Both the position numbers and the translations under genes were made by a program. Under the pieces are notes generated by a model. That model did not search any database, had not been told where the DNA came from, and saw nothing but the letters and a program-made list of their open reading frames with translations. From Paenibacillus marchantiophytorum (GTDB taxonomy: Bacteria > Bacillota > Bacilli > Paenibacillales > NBRC-103111): a DNA stretch of 64,000 bases. The stretch is taken from the NCBI RefSeq assembly GCF_014640555.1, contig NZ_BMHE01000017.1, forward strand, positions 1 to 64,000. The letters run 5' to 3'. Within the stretch, counting starts at the first letter, position 1. Each line of letters starts with the position of its first letter. Positions 47,067 through 57,537 of this stretch are shown one piece after another.

Positions 47067-47966
47067 TTAATGAACTACAGACGGAAACTCACTATGCTCT
47101 GTATCCACATTATGTTTATAGGGAAAGCCCGCATCATAGGGGGCCACATGGACAAGAACATCTGAAACATGTTGGAACCGTTTCATAAGCAGTTGCTTGA
47201 CCCTTTTGGAAAGCTCATGCCCCTCCCATACAGATGCTCTTGGATTTACACTAATTTTAATATCAATGATAACATAGTGGCCCTGCTCGCGTGCTTTCAA
47301 GTCGTCAACCGTTATAATTCCTTTTATGGCCTGCACGGCTGCGATGAAATCTGCCGCATCTTCTTGCTGCCAAGCCTCACTAGGAGGGGTGTGTAACGCG
47401 TCTTTCACAAACAGATAACCTTTGCGAATCACCAATATGGATATCACCAGCCCTGCTAATGGATCCAAGTAATAAAGAAATGAAAGACCTGCATACTGAC
47501 CGAGCAAAGCCCCTGTTACACCAATCAAAGCCACAAGAGTAGAGTATATCTCGGAACGATGTCCTCTTGCATTGGCAATTAATTCCTTATCTTTTAAACG
47601 CTTGCCCAGCCTGTAAGTATATTGAAAAAAGAGTTCTTTCGCCAGGAGCGCAACACCGACAGCAGCCAGTGCATAAACTTCCGGAGCCTGATTGCCCCCT
47701 GTCCATAGCGACTTCGCGGATGAGAATCCCATCTCAACGCCTAAGAGCAAGATGACCAGGGAGAGCAGAATGGTCGAGATGGATAACATCTTATTGGATT
47801 TGCGAGAACTCCGTATGGCTTCCGATGCTGAATGTGCTGCGTCAGCAAGCAGCGCGGTGCTCTGCGCCATAAAGCCGACGATCCCCTTGAGGAGCGCCAG
47901 TCCTACATTTCCTGCAATTCCGAGCCCCACTATGAGTTCGGCCCTTTGAAAACGCTCATCAGTCAC
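47067..47966 (-). CDS. Cation diffusion facilitator transporter
   Basis: This 299-residue membrane protein of the CDF family exports divalent metals (Zn, Mn, Fe, Co) in exchange for protons. It has six helices; the metal site is visible as LLADAAHSASE in TM2 and as RGHRSEIYST in TM5, where the usual HxxxD reads H-RSEIYS. A cytosolic C-terminal domain has KGIITVDDLKAREQGHYVIIDIKISVNP. Metal specificity cannot be set from sequence. The GTG start follows AGGGGGAG by seven nt. B. subtilis has the related yrvD/yrdO region between secDF and recJ. Confidence 0.88.
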   Translation of the reverse strand: MTDERFQRAELIVGLGIAGNVGLALLKGIVGFMAQSTALLADAAHSASEAIRSSRKSNKMLSISTILLSLVILLLGVEMGFSSAKSLWTGGNQAPEVYALAAVGVALLAKELFFQYTYRLGKRLKDKELIANARGHRSEIYSTLVALIGVTGALLGQYAGLSFLYYLDPLAGLVISILVIRKGYLFVKDALHTPPSEAWQQEDAADFIAAVQAIKGIITVDDLKAREQGHYVIIDIKISVNPRASVWEGHELSKRVKQLLMKRFQHVSDVLVHVAPYDAGFPYKHNVDTEHSEFPSVVH

Positions 47967-47992
47967 CTTGACACTCCCCCTGAACGGATACA

Positions 47993-48019
47993 AAGGCCGC
48001 GCAACATACACGCGGCCGG
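47993..48019 (-). terminator. Weak terminator hairpin after secF
   Basis: GGCCGCG, 9-nt loop, CGCGGCC; the T tract on the minus strand is short (TTTG), so it may also only stabilise the secF mRNA end. Confidence 0.55.
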
Positions 48020-48032
48020 TTTATTATGGTTA

Positions 48033-48959
48033 TTACGCTGCAGCTTTCTTTTTAGAACTACGCAAGGATTTTCTTTTCAACAAGTACCAAAGCGAACAAG
48101 CGATAAAGATGGAGGAGTAAGCTCCGCTTGTCAACCCGATTAACTTCGCCAAAGCGAAAAGCTTAATGGATTCACTACCGAAAATGTATAAACATCCTGC
48201 TGCAATCAAGACAACGAGAACCGTGTTGATATTCCGTGCCATCGTTTGCCAGATACTATCATTCACCAGTGCAACCAAGTCTTCGTCCGTTTTGAGCTTA
48301 GCAAATCTTAAATTCTCACGAATACGGTCAAAGATAACGATTTTATCATTGATCGAATAACCAATCGTGGTTAAGACTGCCGCCAGAAACGGCAAGTTCA
48401 CTTCAAATCTGAAAATCGCGAACATTGCGATAACCATGAAAGCATCATGTAAGATAGCGATAATCGCCGCTATGGCAAAGCGCCATTCGAAACGAATGCT
48501 TACATATAGACAAATTAGTACGCTTGAAATGGCAACCGCATATACGGCTTTAAGCAGCAATTCTTTTGCCAGTTGTGGATCAACCGTATTAATTTCTTTG
48601 GAAACTTCCGCACTATAGGCCGTTGCAAATGCCTTCTGAATCTTATTTACTACATCGTCAGTCAACACATCGTCGAAGCGAATTGAAACGCGGTCACTAT
48701 TGTTGCCGCCAATCGTAGGATCAGCAAATTTGGAATTCACATCGCCGCTTGAAGTCAGTGTATGCAAGATTTCTTCCACTTTTGCTTTATCCAGCTGTTT
48801 ACCAACCACGAGGTCAATATTCGTGCCTGCTTTGAAATCGACACCGAAATTCATGCCGGAGAACAGCATCACAGCTAAGCCAATGATGAGAAGAGCTGCA
48901 GAAACGATAAAGAATTTATTGCGGTTTTTGACAAAATCAAACTTTTGTTTAGAGCCCAC
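48033..48959 (-). CDS. secF: Protein translocase subunit SecF
   Basis: SecF with SecD assists Sec-dependent secretion using the proton gradient. The 308-residue, six-helix protein has GMNFGVDFKAGTNIDL in the first periplasmic-side domain, a helix with SVLICLYVSIRFEWRFAIAAIIAILHD, and TTIGYSINDKIVIFDRIREN. In B. subtilis secD and secF are fused; here they are separate genes overlapping by 11 bp. Confidence 0.95.
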   Translation of the reverse strand: MGSKQKFDFVKNRNKFFIVSAALLIIGLAVMLFSGMNFGVDFKAGTNIDLVVGKQLDKAKVEEILHTLTSSGDVNSKFADPTIGGNNSDRVSIRFDDVLTDDVVNKIQKAFATAYSAEVSKEINTVDPQLAKELLLKAVYAVAISSVLICLYVSIRFEWRFAIAAIIAILHDAFMVIAMFAIFRFEVNLPFLAAVLTTIGYSINDKIVIFDRIRENLRFAKLKTDEDLVALVNDSIWQTMARNINTVLVVLIAAGCLYIFGSESIKLFALAKLIGLTSGAYSSIFIACSLWYLLKRKSLRSSKKKAAA

Positions 48960-50184
48960 GAATGTCTGCCTCCTTCACACCAAAATAACTTGGCTTCTTC
49001 AGCAAGTTGCCTCGTATGATAAGATGCAGCAGCCATCTGGAGAACAGGACGTTCGTTAAGATACTGATAATAATACTCATCATCGTAATAACCGCGAATC
49101 CGCGGATTGCACCGTTCCCTACATAATACAGGACAATACCGGCAATTAAGTTTGTTACGTTAGCATCCATAATGGTACGGAACGAATGCTTGGTTCCTGC
49201 TTTTAAAGAGGAAAGAATGCTTTTGCCCGCGCGAATTTCCTCACGGATTCTTTCGTATGTAATGATGTTCGCATCCACCGCCATACCCGCTCCTAACACA
49301 AGGGCAGCAATACCTGGCAAGGTCAGCGTCGCATTCATAAAGTCGAAAATAGCGAGAAGCACCCATACGTAGGTAATGAGCGTAAATGCTGCTACCAGAC
49401 CAGGAACGCGGTAATAAATCACCATGAATAAGAAGATTAAGATCGAAGCAATCAGACCTGCTCTTGCTGTTTCATGCAGGGAAGCTTTACCTAACGTTGC
49501 ATCTACACGTTGAATATATTTCTCAGTTAACTTCAAAGGCATCGCGCCCAAGTTAATCATTTTGGCTACTTTCGTGGCTTCTGCTACATTGGTTTGTGTA
49601 ATGATCGCAGAGTCGCTGTCAATCGGGAAATTAACGGAAGCCGTGGACTGAACAACATCATCCAAGTAAATGGACAGGGTGCTGCCTACCAGCTTTGTTG
49701 TAACTTCCTTGAATTTCTCTCTGCTCTTCATTTTGATCTCAACGATCGGCTGTTTCGTGTTCGGATCGTAGCTTAATTTCGCTGCGTTCTCTACGAAATC
49801 CGTTCCGTTCATGTAAATCGTTCCATCCGGTCCTCTGAAGGTTAGAACAGAAGGTTTGGACATCAGGGTTCTGACTTCCTCTTCGTTCTCCACACCGGCT
49901 AGACGAACACGAATGCGGTCTGATCCTTCCGGATAGACCTCAGGTTCAGCTACACCAAGGGTATCGGCACGTTTGGCCAAACTTTCTGCCGCTTGCGTAA
50001 GCGTTTCCTTCGTCAGAGGTTGTCCAGCCGACAAAGGCTCAGCGGTGTACAAAATTTCAAACCCGCCTTTTAAATCCAATCCAAGCTTGATTCGTTCTAC
50101 TAGTCTAGGACTTGTTGCCCCAATGGCTCCGAGCACAATTATGACCGTAAGAAAAAAGAACGAAATTCTTTTCCAATCCAGCAT
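48949..50184 (-). CDS. secD: Protein translocase subunit SecD
   Basis: This 411-residue RND-like translocation motor has the N-terminal helix (RISFFFLTVIIVLGAIGAT), LGLDLKGGFEILY at the start of the extracytoplasmic P1 domain (shorter than in E. coli), NLGAMPLKL, and the membrane part with VLGAGMAVDANIITYERIREE. A VLFSRWLLHLI end follows. It is translated together with secF through an 11-bp overlap. The upstream comN gene and divergent spoVB follow B. subtilis order. Confidence 0.95.
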   Translation of the reverse strand: MLDWKRISFFFLTVIIVLGAIGATSPRLVERIKLGLDLKGGFEILYTAEPLSAGQPLTKETLTQAAESLAKRADTLGVAEPEVYPEGSDRIRVRLAGVENEEEVRTLMSKPSVLTFRGPDGTIYMNGTDFVENAAKLSYDPNTKQPIVEIKMKSREKFKEVTTKLVGSTLSIYLDDVVQSTASVNFPIDSDSAIITQTNVAEATKVAKMINLGAMPLKLTEKYIQRVDATLGKASLHETARAGLIASILIFLFMVIYYRVPGLVAAFTLITYVWVLLAIFDFMNATLTLPGIAALVLGAGMAVDANIITYERIREEIRAGKSILSSLKAGTKHSFRTIMDANVTNLIAGIVLYYVGNGAIRGFAVITMMSIIISILTNVLFSRWLLHLIIRGNLLKKPSYFGVKEADIRGL

Positions 50185-50287
50185 CTCTTGCTTGTCTCCC
50201 TTCGATACTCAATATGCCTATTATACTCAGGTCTGAAAATCGAGTCAATTTAAGTCGATAACTATCCTTATCATTTCACATTCACAG

Positions 50288-50317
50288 AAAAATAAGCCCT
50301 ATTCTTAGAATTGGGCT
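50288..50317 (-). terminator. Terminator of comN
   Basis: AGCCC-ATTCT/AGAAT-GGGCT stem and a TTATTTTT tract on the minus strand; the comN stop codon lies inside the hairpin. Confidence 0.8.
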
Positions 50318-50655
50318 CCTCTATACATGCTAATCGTCATCCAGTTCATAAACTGAGTCGATTTCAGTGATAAAATGTCATTCACGATTTGATGAAGCGA
50401 AGGAACACCGGTCTTCCGATATTTATCACTCACACAATCCCATATATCCTTGCCGCTCACATGATCGTAGCCGAGCAAGATGAATTCCTCCACTTTGCTT
50501 AAACATAAGCTCTCAATAACTTCATTGAGTTCTGTGTCAGAAAGGCCATTCTCCTCTTCCTCTTCAACGCTCACCGAAGCGTCTTCTTCTGCTGCCTGTT
50601 CGTTCTCTGTATCCTCAGGATGATGAGGGACTTGATCGTTATCTTCTCCGTTCAT
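50305..50655 (-). CDS. comN: Post-transcriptional regulator ComN family (YrzD)
   Basis: This 116-residue protein has a divergent, highly acidic N-terminal tail (residues 1-40). The conserved domain follows: ELNEVIESLCLSKVEEFILLGYDHVSGKDIWDCVSDKYRK (signature around LGYDHVSG), HQIVNDILSLKSTQFMNWMTI. B. subtilis ComN affects comE mRNA at the post-transcriptional level and interacts with DivIVA. Its position between secDF and spoVB matches. No competence genes are in the window, so the target here is open. Confidence 0.85.
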   Translation of the reverse strand: MNGEDNDQVPHHPEDTENEQAAEEDASVSVEEEEENGLSDTELNEVIESLCLSKVEEFILLGYDHVSGKDIWDCVSDKYRKTGVPSLHQIVNDILSLKSTQFMNWMTISMYRGAQF

Positions 50656-50818
50656 GGGGAGATCCTCCTAAGGTGTGATTTACCTTCTGCTCTATCTCAT
50701 TCGCTAGCCATCCATGATTTTCCTGCCTAGCAGGTACCTGTCCCCAAAATGTTAGCATGAGCTTGACCAACTCCTGCATATTCATAAGGTATGTCAAGTA
50801 TCGGAAGAGGGAGTGGCA

Positions 50819-52384
50819 TTGACCAAGCAGTCATTTATCAGAGGCACGATGATCCTGTTAGCCGCAGGGATTTTGAACCGCATATTAGGATTCATTCCGA
50901 GAATTACTTTACCGCGTGTCATCGGTGCGGAAGGCATCGGTATTTACCATATGGGCTGGCCCTTCTTGTCTGTTATCCTGACCATCATTACGGGCGGAAT
51001 CCCTATTGCGATTGCCAAATTAATCGCTGAAGCGGAAGCTGAGCAGAATGAAACAAGAATTCGCAGTATTTTGCGCATATCCCTAGCCACCACTATCGCC
51101 TTAAGCATCCTGTTTACAGCAGCTTGCGTGGCCGGAGCTTCCTGGATTACTTCTCATTTATTAACCGACTCGCGGGTCTATTACACATTTCTGTGCATGA
51201 GTCCCATGATTCCGATTATTGGGATTTCCGCGGTGTACCGCGGCTATTTCCAAGGCAGGCAGAATATGATTCCAACCGCTACTTCGCAGATTATGGAAAC
51301 ATTAATTCGTATCGTTATGGTGCTTGTCTGCTCGTATGTCATGATTCCTTATGGCATCGAATATGCGGCTGCCGGGGCGATGATAGGTGTGCTTGCCGGT
51401 GAAATAGGCGGTTTGGTTGTCCTGGCCATCCATTTCAGATATGACAAAAAAACATCCCCCAAAGTTCCTAACGCTCACATTGGTTCCACAAAAGGGAAAG
51501 GAAGATTAGCCAACTTTCGCCGAATTATGCGAATTGCCGTCCCCATTACAGGCAGCAAATTAATCGGCGCCAGCTCTTATCTCTTCGAATCGATCTTGAT
51601 CGCGCAAAGCTTGGCTATTGCAGGCATCTCTACCTCTCTCGCAACGGCGCAATACGGCGCTCTGCAAGGCATGATTATTCCCATTATTCTTTTGCCCAGC
51701 GCACTCACCATGTCCTTGTCCGTATCGCTCGTTCCCTCATTAAGCGAAGCCGCTGCTCGCAAGGATATGAAAACCATTCATATGCGTCTGCATCAATCAT
51801 TGAGATTAGCTCTGGTGACAGGGGCTCCCTTCACCGTTCTCATGTTCGTGCTTGCCGAACCCATTTGTACGTATATGTACAATCAACCGGATGTCGGTGT
51901 GATGCTGAAAATGATGGCTCCAATCGCCATATTCATCTATTTCCAAGCTCCCTTGCAGTCCACTTTGCAAGCTTTGAACAAGCCAGGAGCTGCTTTGATT
52001 AATACGTTAATCGGTTCCATCGTTAAGCTTGTGCTGATCTATTGGTTGGCCAGCAAACCGGAAATGGGCATTCACGGCGCTGTCTTCGCGATTAACGTCA
52101 ACATCGTATTAGTGACTCTTCTGCATTGGAACAGTGTTGTACGCTTGCTGAAATTCCGTATGGAAGGAAGCGATTTCGGCAAAATAGGAGCAGCGATGGC
52201 CCTATCCGGGCTTTGCAGTTACTTCGTCATGTATACAGCTTGGACATCTGCCGATTGGCTTCGTTTTGTTACCTCTCTCATCATTGGGTTCCTGACCTAC
52301 ATGATGCTTATCACGCTTTTCCGACTGATCAGCCTGAAGGATATCAGCCGCTTAATGAATATGGGCAAGAAAATGATTCGCTAA
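50819..52384 (+). CDS. spoVB: Stage V sporulation protein B-like flippase
   Basis: This 521-residue MATE/MOP-superfamily protein has about 14 helices, related to lipid II flippases such as MurJ/Amj-type and SpoVB, which is needed for spore cortex synthesis. The start MTKQSFIRGTMILLAAGILNRILGF matches SpoVB; GEGIGIYHMGWP, the loop SAVYRGYFQGRQNMIPTATSQ and QAPLQSTLQALNKPGAA are family marks. I use TTG at eight nt from GAGG rather than the GTG two codons upstream. It is divergent from comN and ends at a terminator shared with yrbG. Confidence 0.9.
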   Translation: MTKQSFIRGTMILLAAGILNRILGFIPRITLPRVIGAEGIGIYHMGWPFLSVILTIITGGIPIAIAKLIAEAEAEQNETRIRSILRISLATTIALSILFTAACVAGASWITSHLLTDSRVYYTFLCMSPMIPIIGISAVYRGYFQGRQNMIPTATSQIMETLIRIVMVLVCSYVMIPYGIEYAAAGAMIGVLAGEIGGLVVLAIHFRYDKKTSPKVPNAHIGSTKGKGRLANFRRIMRIAVPITGSKLIGASSYLFESILIAQSLAIAGISTSLATAQYGALQGMIIPIILLPSALTMSLSVSLVPSLSEAAARKDMKTIHMRLHQSLRLALVTGAPFTVLMFVLAEPICTYMYNQPDVGVMLKMMAPIAIFIYFQAPLQSTLQALNKPGAALINTLIGSIVKLVLIYWLASKPEMGIHGAVFAINVNIVLVTLLHWNSVVRLLKFRMEGSDFGKIGAAMALSGLCSYFVMYTAWTSADWLRFVTSLIIGFLTYMMLITLFRLISLKDISRLMNMGKKMIR

Positions 52385-52390
52385 TCGCGG

Positions 52391-52426
52391 GTAAGGTAGC
52401 ACCATGAATGGGCTGCCTTATCTTTT
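52391..52426. terminator. Terminator between spoVB and yrbG
   Basis: TAAGG-AGC/GCT-CCTTA stem followed by TCTTTT; overlaps the 3' end of the convergent yrbG. Confidence 0.65.
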
Positions 52427-53095
52427 GCGATCCAAAAAGATCCGTCCTCTGTGATCAATTGAGCAGTAAAATACCTCTTTGAAATCACGAACCCCTTTGA
52501 CTTGAATTTGATTTTTCAACCAAAACCTCGTTTTCCCGATCTTTTCTAAATTCTGATCCTGCACCTTACTATCCATAATAAGTGGCAGCGGAAGTCCTTC
52601 ATATCGGAAAGTGCCTTTCGTCGCTTCTACCGGTTCTGACTCTTTCACCGCTTTTTCTACTACACTCAATTTCCCCGACGGCTCGAGCACCGCAAACTCC
52701 ACATCGGCGACATTCATGATCTTATTTTGCCGCAATTGGAGCATCAAATCATCCAGGTTATACCGATGTTTCTTCATCTCATCGCGATCGATCATGCCTT
52801 TGCTGATAATGACGCTTGGCTTTCCGTCGAAAAGAAGCCGCAGGGTTCTGCTTTTTAGCGTTAGGTAAGCGATGAAAATTTGGATAATGACCAGTGTCCC
52901 CATAGGGATAAGGCCATCCAAGAGCGGCTTTCCTGAATCCTCTAAAACGAAAACAGCAATTTCCGCAATCATGATTGAAATCACCAAATCGAACAGTGAC
53001 AGTTTGCCGATTTCCCGTTTCCCCATCAGGCGAAGCATAAGAAAAACGACAAAGTAAATCAGCACAGTGCGCAAAAAAATGGTCAGAATATCCAT
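52418..53095 (-). CDS. yrbG: DUF421 membrane protein (YrbG)
   Basis: This 225-residue protein has three N-terminal helices (IFLRTVLIYFVVFLMLRLMGKREIGKLSLFDLVISIMIAEIAVF, marks RLMGKRE and LFDLV), followed by the cytosolic DUF421 domain with FDGKPSVIISKGMIDRDEMKKHRYNLDDLMLQLR and FAVLEPSGKLSVV. Related B. subtilis YetF/YdfS proteins are spore-associated channels or lipid-binding proteins; function is not settled. The ATG has GGGGAGG. The neighbouring order with spoVB is as in B. subtilis. Confidence 0.9.
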   Translation of the reverse strand: MDILTIFLRTVLIYFVVFLMLRLMGKREIGKLSLFDLVISIMIAEIAVFVLEDSGKPLLDGLIPMGTLVIIQIFIAYLTLKSRTLRLLFDGKPSVIISKGMIDRDEMKKHRYNLDDLMLQLRQNKIMNVADVEFAVLEPSGKLSVVEKAVKESEPVEATKGTFRYEGLPLPLIMDSKVQDQNLEKIGKTRFWLKNQIQVKGVRDFKEVFYCSIDHRGRIFLDRKR

Positions 53096-53201
53096 CGTCG
53101 GCCTCCCCTGATCTAAGCTCTTGCTCGTTCTCGGAGTTCAATGGTATTCTGACCGCGGATGTACTTCATCATGCAGAATTTACGTATTCAATTGTTGGCA
53201 A

Positions 53202-54545
53202 TTACAGCAGAAACAAGTTGAAATAAATCGTCGCGATGATGCATAAAAGCAGAGAAATTGGCGCTGCCACCAGAAAGTAATTGCGCTGTGTCAATCCTCC
53301 GCCTTCCTGATCTGACAATACGGCCGCATACATGCTGGTTGTAGAGCTCAGCAAAGTTACCCCGCTTCCTATCGCAGTTCCAATCAGTAAAGACCACCAT
53401 AGCGGCATAGCCGTGGTAAAGGAAGAATAACTGAGAATTACATTGCTCATGTCTTTGACAACTGGAATCATTGCAGCCGTATAAGGGATGTAGTCCATCA
53501 TGGCAGATCCAAAGGCGGTAAGCCATAAGAGAAGATTCGTTAAGAAAGGCACATTGCCTTGACTTAACTCCAAGCCTTTGACAGCGATTAAACCGGTGAA
53601 ACCCGCATGGATTAGCCCACCCACCATCACAAACAATCCGAAGAAAAATAATAATTGCGAGTCCTTTATAGTGATCCACGCTGCCAGCCAATCCTTTTGC
53701 TTCGCAAGCCCAACGATAGATTTGTAATTGAGCAAGGAGAAGAGAATAGCCCCGCTTGCTGCAATATAGGAAGCGTGCCACCCCAAGAGATTCTGCAGCA
53801 AAAGCGCGAGTAGCGTTAGACTGGCAATGAGGCTGCCGCCTATCAAGTACGTGCGATCATCCGTTAAATAAGAGGCAGGCTGCAAGCTGAGCAGTTCCCT
53901 TTTCCCCGTCTCCGCAATGATCATCCGCTTGCCGTACAAAAACCACATAACGATGTAAACGAATGCCAGTAAAATAAGGCTAAGCGGCCCAATGTTAAGC
54001 AGCATATCCGCGGCCGATATGTCGACAGCTTCGCCAATCAACCGATTCGGCAGATTGCCCATTAAGGTTGACGCTCCGCCGATATGAGCAGATAACAGGA
54101 CGGAAATCAGAAAAGGAACAGGTGATACTTTCATCATCTTTGCTGTTTTCATCACAATCGGGACGATGACTGCTATGGCTACTAAGCTATCCCATAAGGC
54201 TGAGGAAATCGCCGTTAGTAGGGATAAACCAACTAAAATGGTAAAAGGCTGCAAGCGAAACTTGCGAATCATACGGCTTGCCCCATAAGAAATAAGTCCT
54301 GTCTTCTGAAAAAGTCCAGCAATTATGAATAAGCTGGCGAGCAGCATAAGAACTCGCCAATTCGCGTAAGTCGTAAGGGCTTTGCCTATGGGCACAATGC
54401 CCAAAACAATCATTAGCACGGCTCCGCCTAACGCTGTATACATGCGTTCCCATCGCTCAATCAAGATGAAGATATACGCCGCTGCAAAGATAACAACAGC
54501 CGCGATGGCTTGCCACAGAACAGGACCTTGCGAAAATTCCATCAT
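53202..54545 (-). CDS. ArsB/NhaD-superfamily (SLC13-like) permease
   Basis: This 447-residue protein with about eleven helices belongs to the ion-transporter superfamily that includes ArsB, CitM and P protein. Re-entrant hairpin motifs are visible as AISSALWDSLVAIAVIVPIV and AHIGGASTLMGNLPNRLIGEA. In the second half are GFTGLIAVKG, AFGSAMMDYIPYTAAMIPVVKDM and IGTAIGSGVTLLSSTTSMYAAV. Compared with ArsB the DNV and GDPPN motifs are replaced by WDS and GNLPN, so arsenite is not a safe guess; the substrate is unknown. The ATG has GGGGGAAG. It is not obviously in an operon. Confidence 0.78.
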   Translation of the reverse strand: MMEFSQGPVLWQAIAAVVIFAAAYIFILIERWERMYTALGGAVLMIVLGIVPIGKALTTYANWRVLMLLASLFIIAGLFQKTGLISYGASRMIRKFRLQPFTILVGLSLLTAISSALWDSLVAIAVIVPIVMKTAKMMKVSPVPFLISVLLSAHIGGASTLMGNLPNRLIGEAVDISAADMLLNIGPLSLILLAFVYIVMWFLYGKRMIIAETGKRELLSLQPASYLTDDRTYLIGGSLIASLTLLALLLQNLLGWHASYIAASGAILFSLLNYKSIVGLAKQKDWLAAWITIKDSQLLFFFGLFVMVGGLIHAGFTGLIAVKGLELSQGNVPFLTNLLLWLTAFGSAMMDYIPYTAAMIPVVKDMSNVILSYSSFTTAMPLWWSLLIGTAIGSGVTLLSSTTSMYAAVLSDQEGGGLTQRNYFLVAAPISLLLCIIATIYFNLFLL

Positions 54546-54645
54546 ATTTATTCACTTCCCCCTTAAACAGTCTGTACTAATTCTATGTGCTTGGCCATAC
54601 AATGATGTTAATGAAAAGAACGAATATAAGAAAGGACTGGTGTCT

Positions 54646-55035
54646 GTGAACCCTATGAAAACGGTCAGTCAGGTTCGAATAACGTCTCCTTTATTTTCCG
54701 GACTCACGTATTCATTAAGTATGATGACAATTGGAACCATAGTAACGTCCTTGTTTCTGCTATTAACCAGCACACAAGAAAGCTCCTTACATACGTTAAC
54801 GACAATTATTCATGCGGCATCATTATTTATTGGAGGCTGGGTTTCAGGCAAAAGAGCCGGCACCCGCGGCTGGTACCACGGAGGCATCGTTGGATTTGTT
54901 TATTTCATCCTTATTTTCCTCGTTGGGTTCCTGGCTTTCGATGCAGGTCTGAACCTGCAATCCCTGCAGTTGCTTGGCATTTTGTTCGTTTCTGGCGCTC
55001 TTGGCGGCATGCTTGGCGTCAACACTAAAAAATAA
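54646..55035 (+). CDS. yrzE: TIGR04086 family membrane protein (YrzE)
   Basis: This 129-residue protein has four helices: FSGLTYSLSMMTIGTIVTSLFLLL, LHTLTTIIHAASLFIGGWVSGKRAG, GWYHGGIVGFVYFILIFLVGFLAF and LQLLGILFVSGALGGMLGV. This is the layout of the YrzE/TIGR04086 family, of unknown function, found beside yajC/spoVB in Bacilli. The GTG at nine nt from AAAGGA is the preferred start; another GTG two codons earlier is too close. It is transcribed away from the permease and opposite to yajC. Confidence 0.82.
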   Translation: MNPMKTVSQVRITSPLFSGLTYSLSMMTIGTIVTSLFLLLTSTQESSLHTLTTIIHAASLFIGGWVSGKRAGTRGWYHGGIVGFVYFILIFLVGFLAFDAGLNLQSLQLLGILFVSGALGGMLGVNTKK

Positions 55036-55073
55036 GACGTTTCCGTGAAAATATCACTTTCCCCCTCAGATTG

Positions 55074-55082
55074 TGGTATAAT
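55074..55082 (+). promoter_or_regulatory. Extended -10 promoter of the PAP2 gene
   Basis: TGGTATAAT (TGN-TATAAT) without a good -35, 49 nt before the ATG at 55131. Confidence 0.55.
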
Positions 55083-55130
55083 ATCAAAGTTATTGCCGCA
55101 ATATATTTCCAATATTAGGGGGAAAACACC

Positions 55131-55967
55131 ATGAGTCCGTTTCAGTCCATGACGCATGCAACGGTCTATATAGTTATTACCATCTTTGTCTTTCTGATTG
55201 CTGCAACACGTTCAAGCCCGTTTAATATTGCCGGCAGCTTTGTGCAAGAAGTGTTTACTTCACGTAAATATGTCCTTCATTTCGCTGCACTCATTACCAT
55301 TTTATTTTTCAATAAAGTTGAAATGATCATCGAAAAAAAAATGCACTTTGGCGCTGATTTCACCAAATCGATTTATGGGATTGAAGGCAATTTCGTACCT
55401 GCGATCCAGAACTTCTTCCATAATGATATCCTAACCTATGTCAGCAGTTATTTCTATGTCGTCGTCTTTCCGGCCGTTATGATTGCCTCTATCGCACTTT
55501 ATACGTATCAGAAAAATTATAAGCTGTTTTACGCCATTTGCTATGCTTTAATGTTCAATTATATGGTTGCTATTCCCTTTTATCTGTTCTTCCCAGTGAA
55601 TGAAGTGTGGTCCTTCCATCCTAATGTCAAATTGTTGATTCTGGATGCGTTCCCTACCTTCGAACAAGACTACCGTCCACTATCTGGACTGGACAATTGT
55701 TTTCCAAGCTTGCACACGTCGATCTCTGTCTCCATGGCTGTAATCGCGGTGAAGAGCCGCAATACATTTTGGAAAATCTTCGTGCCTATCTCTTCAGCCT
55801 TTATCATTTTCACCATCTTCTACCTCGGTATCCACTGGTTATCGGATATGTGCGCAGGTGTTGTACTCGGTGTTGTCGCCGCGAGAGTCGGGTTACGCAT
55901 CGCCGAAGGCCGACTGGTGCTTGGCGAGCAAGCACTGCTCAAGCCACTCAAGAATAATGAGCTTTAA
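55131..55967 (+). CDS. PAP2/AUR1-like membrane phosphatase or transferase
   Basis: This 278-residue membrane protein has about six helices. The PAP2 core is visible as YRPLSGLDNCFPSLHTSISVSMA (His195) and YLGIHWLSDMCAGVVLG (His235, Asp239). The first PAP2 motif (KxxxxxxRP) is only loosely recognisable. This resembles the AUR1/inositol-phosphorylceramide-synthase-like branch, which handles lipid phosphates or transfers head groups. Substrate unknown; lipid or undecaprenyl phosphate turnover is a plausible guess. The ATG has AGGGGGA, and the gene has its own promoter and terminator. Confidence 0.8.
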   Translation: MSPFQSMTHATVYIVITIFVFLIAATRSSPFNIAGSFVQEVFTSRKYVLHFAALITILFFNKVEMIIEKKMHFGADFTKSIYGIEGNFVPAIQNFFHNDILTYVSSYFYVVVFPAVMIASIALYTYQKNYKLFYAICYALMFNYMVAIPFYLFFPVNEVWSFHPNVKLLILDAFPTFEQDYRPLSGLDNCFPSLHTSISVSMAVIAVKSRNTFWKIFVPISSAFIIFTIFYLGIHWLSDMCAGVVLGVVAARVGLRIAEGRLVLGEQALLKPLKNNEL

Positions 55968-55992
55968 CTGCCTCTGATAAAAAAAGCCAAAC

Positions 55993-56034
55993 AAAAAGCG
56001 AGAGCCTGATTGAAGGTTCTCGCTTTTTTATTTT
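55993..56034. terminator. Bidirectional terminator, PAP2 gene/yajC
   Basis: AAAAAGCGAGA-CCT/AGG-TCTCGCTTTTTT between convergent genes. Confidence 0.9.
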
Positions 56035-56341
56035 ATTCCTTTGCTGCCGATTTGGAGATCGCATTGACGGCGGAACGGTCAAACGTCATTTTCGTTGCAT
56101 CATTGACACGAAGTACACAAATGTCATCCGTAATTTCCATAATCGTTCCGTGTAAACCACCAATCGTAACGACCTTATCCCCTTTTTTCAATCCGCCAAG
56201 CATTTGACTGCGTGTTTTCTGTCTTTTTTGTTGTGGACGAATAAGTAAGAAGTAAAGTACGACAAACATGAGCACTAAAGGTCCGTATGTATACAAATAC
56301 CCAACTGCACCTGTATTGGCAGTATCTGCTGCTAGTAACAT
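56033..56341 (-). CDS. yajC: Preprotein translocase subunit YajC
   Basis: This 102-residue single-helix protein associates with SecDF. It shows YGPLVLMFVVLYFLLIRPQQKRQK, then MLGGLKKGDKVVTIGGLHGTI and VLRVNDATKMTFDRSAVNAI. AAAGGAGG precedes the ATG. It is the last gene of the queA-tgt-yajC run, 15 nt after tgt. Confidence 0.95.
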   Translation of the reverse strand: MLLAADTANTGAVGYLYTYGPLVLMFVVLYFLLIRPQQKRQKTRSQMLGGLKKGDKVVTIGGLHGTIMEITDDICVLRVNDATKMTFDRSAVNAISKSAAKE

Positions 56342-56356
56342 AGGTATCCTCCTTTC

Positions 56357-57508
<1,152 letters not shown>

Positions 57509-57537
57509 CTATTCTGAGCTTCATCTTTGTTTGAATC

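Noticed and set aside
53188-53781. Second minus-strand frame within the permease gene
   Set aside because: Alternative frame of a clear polytopic membrane protein gene; Cys/Arg/His-rich without family resemblance.
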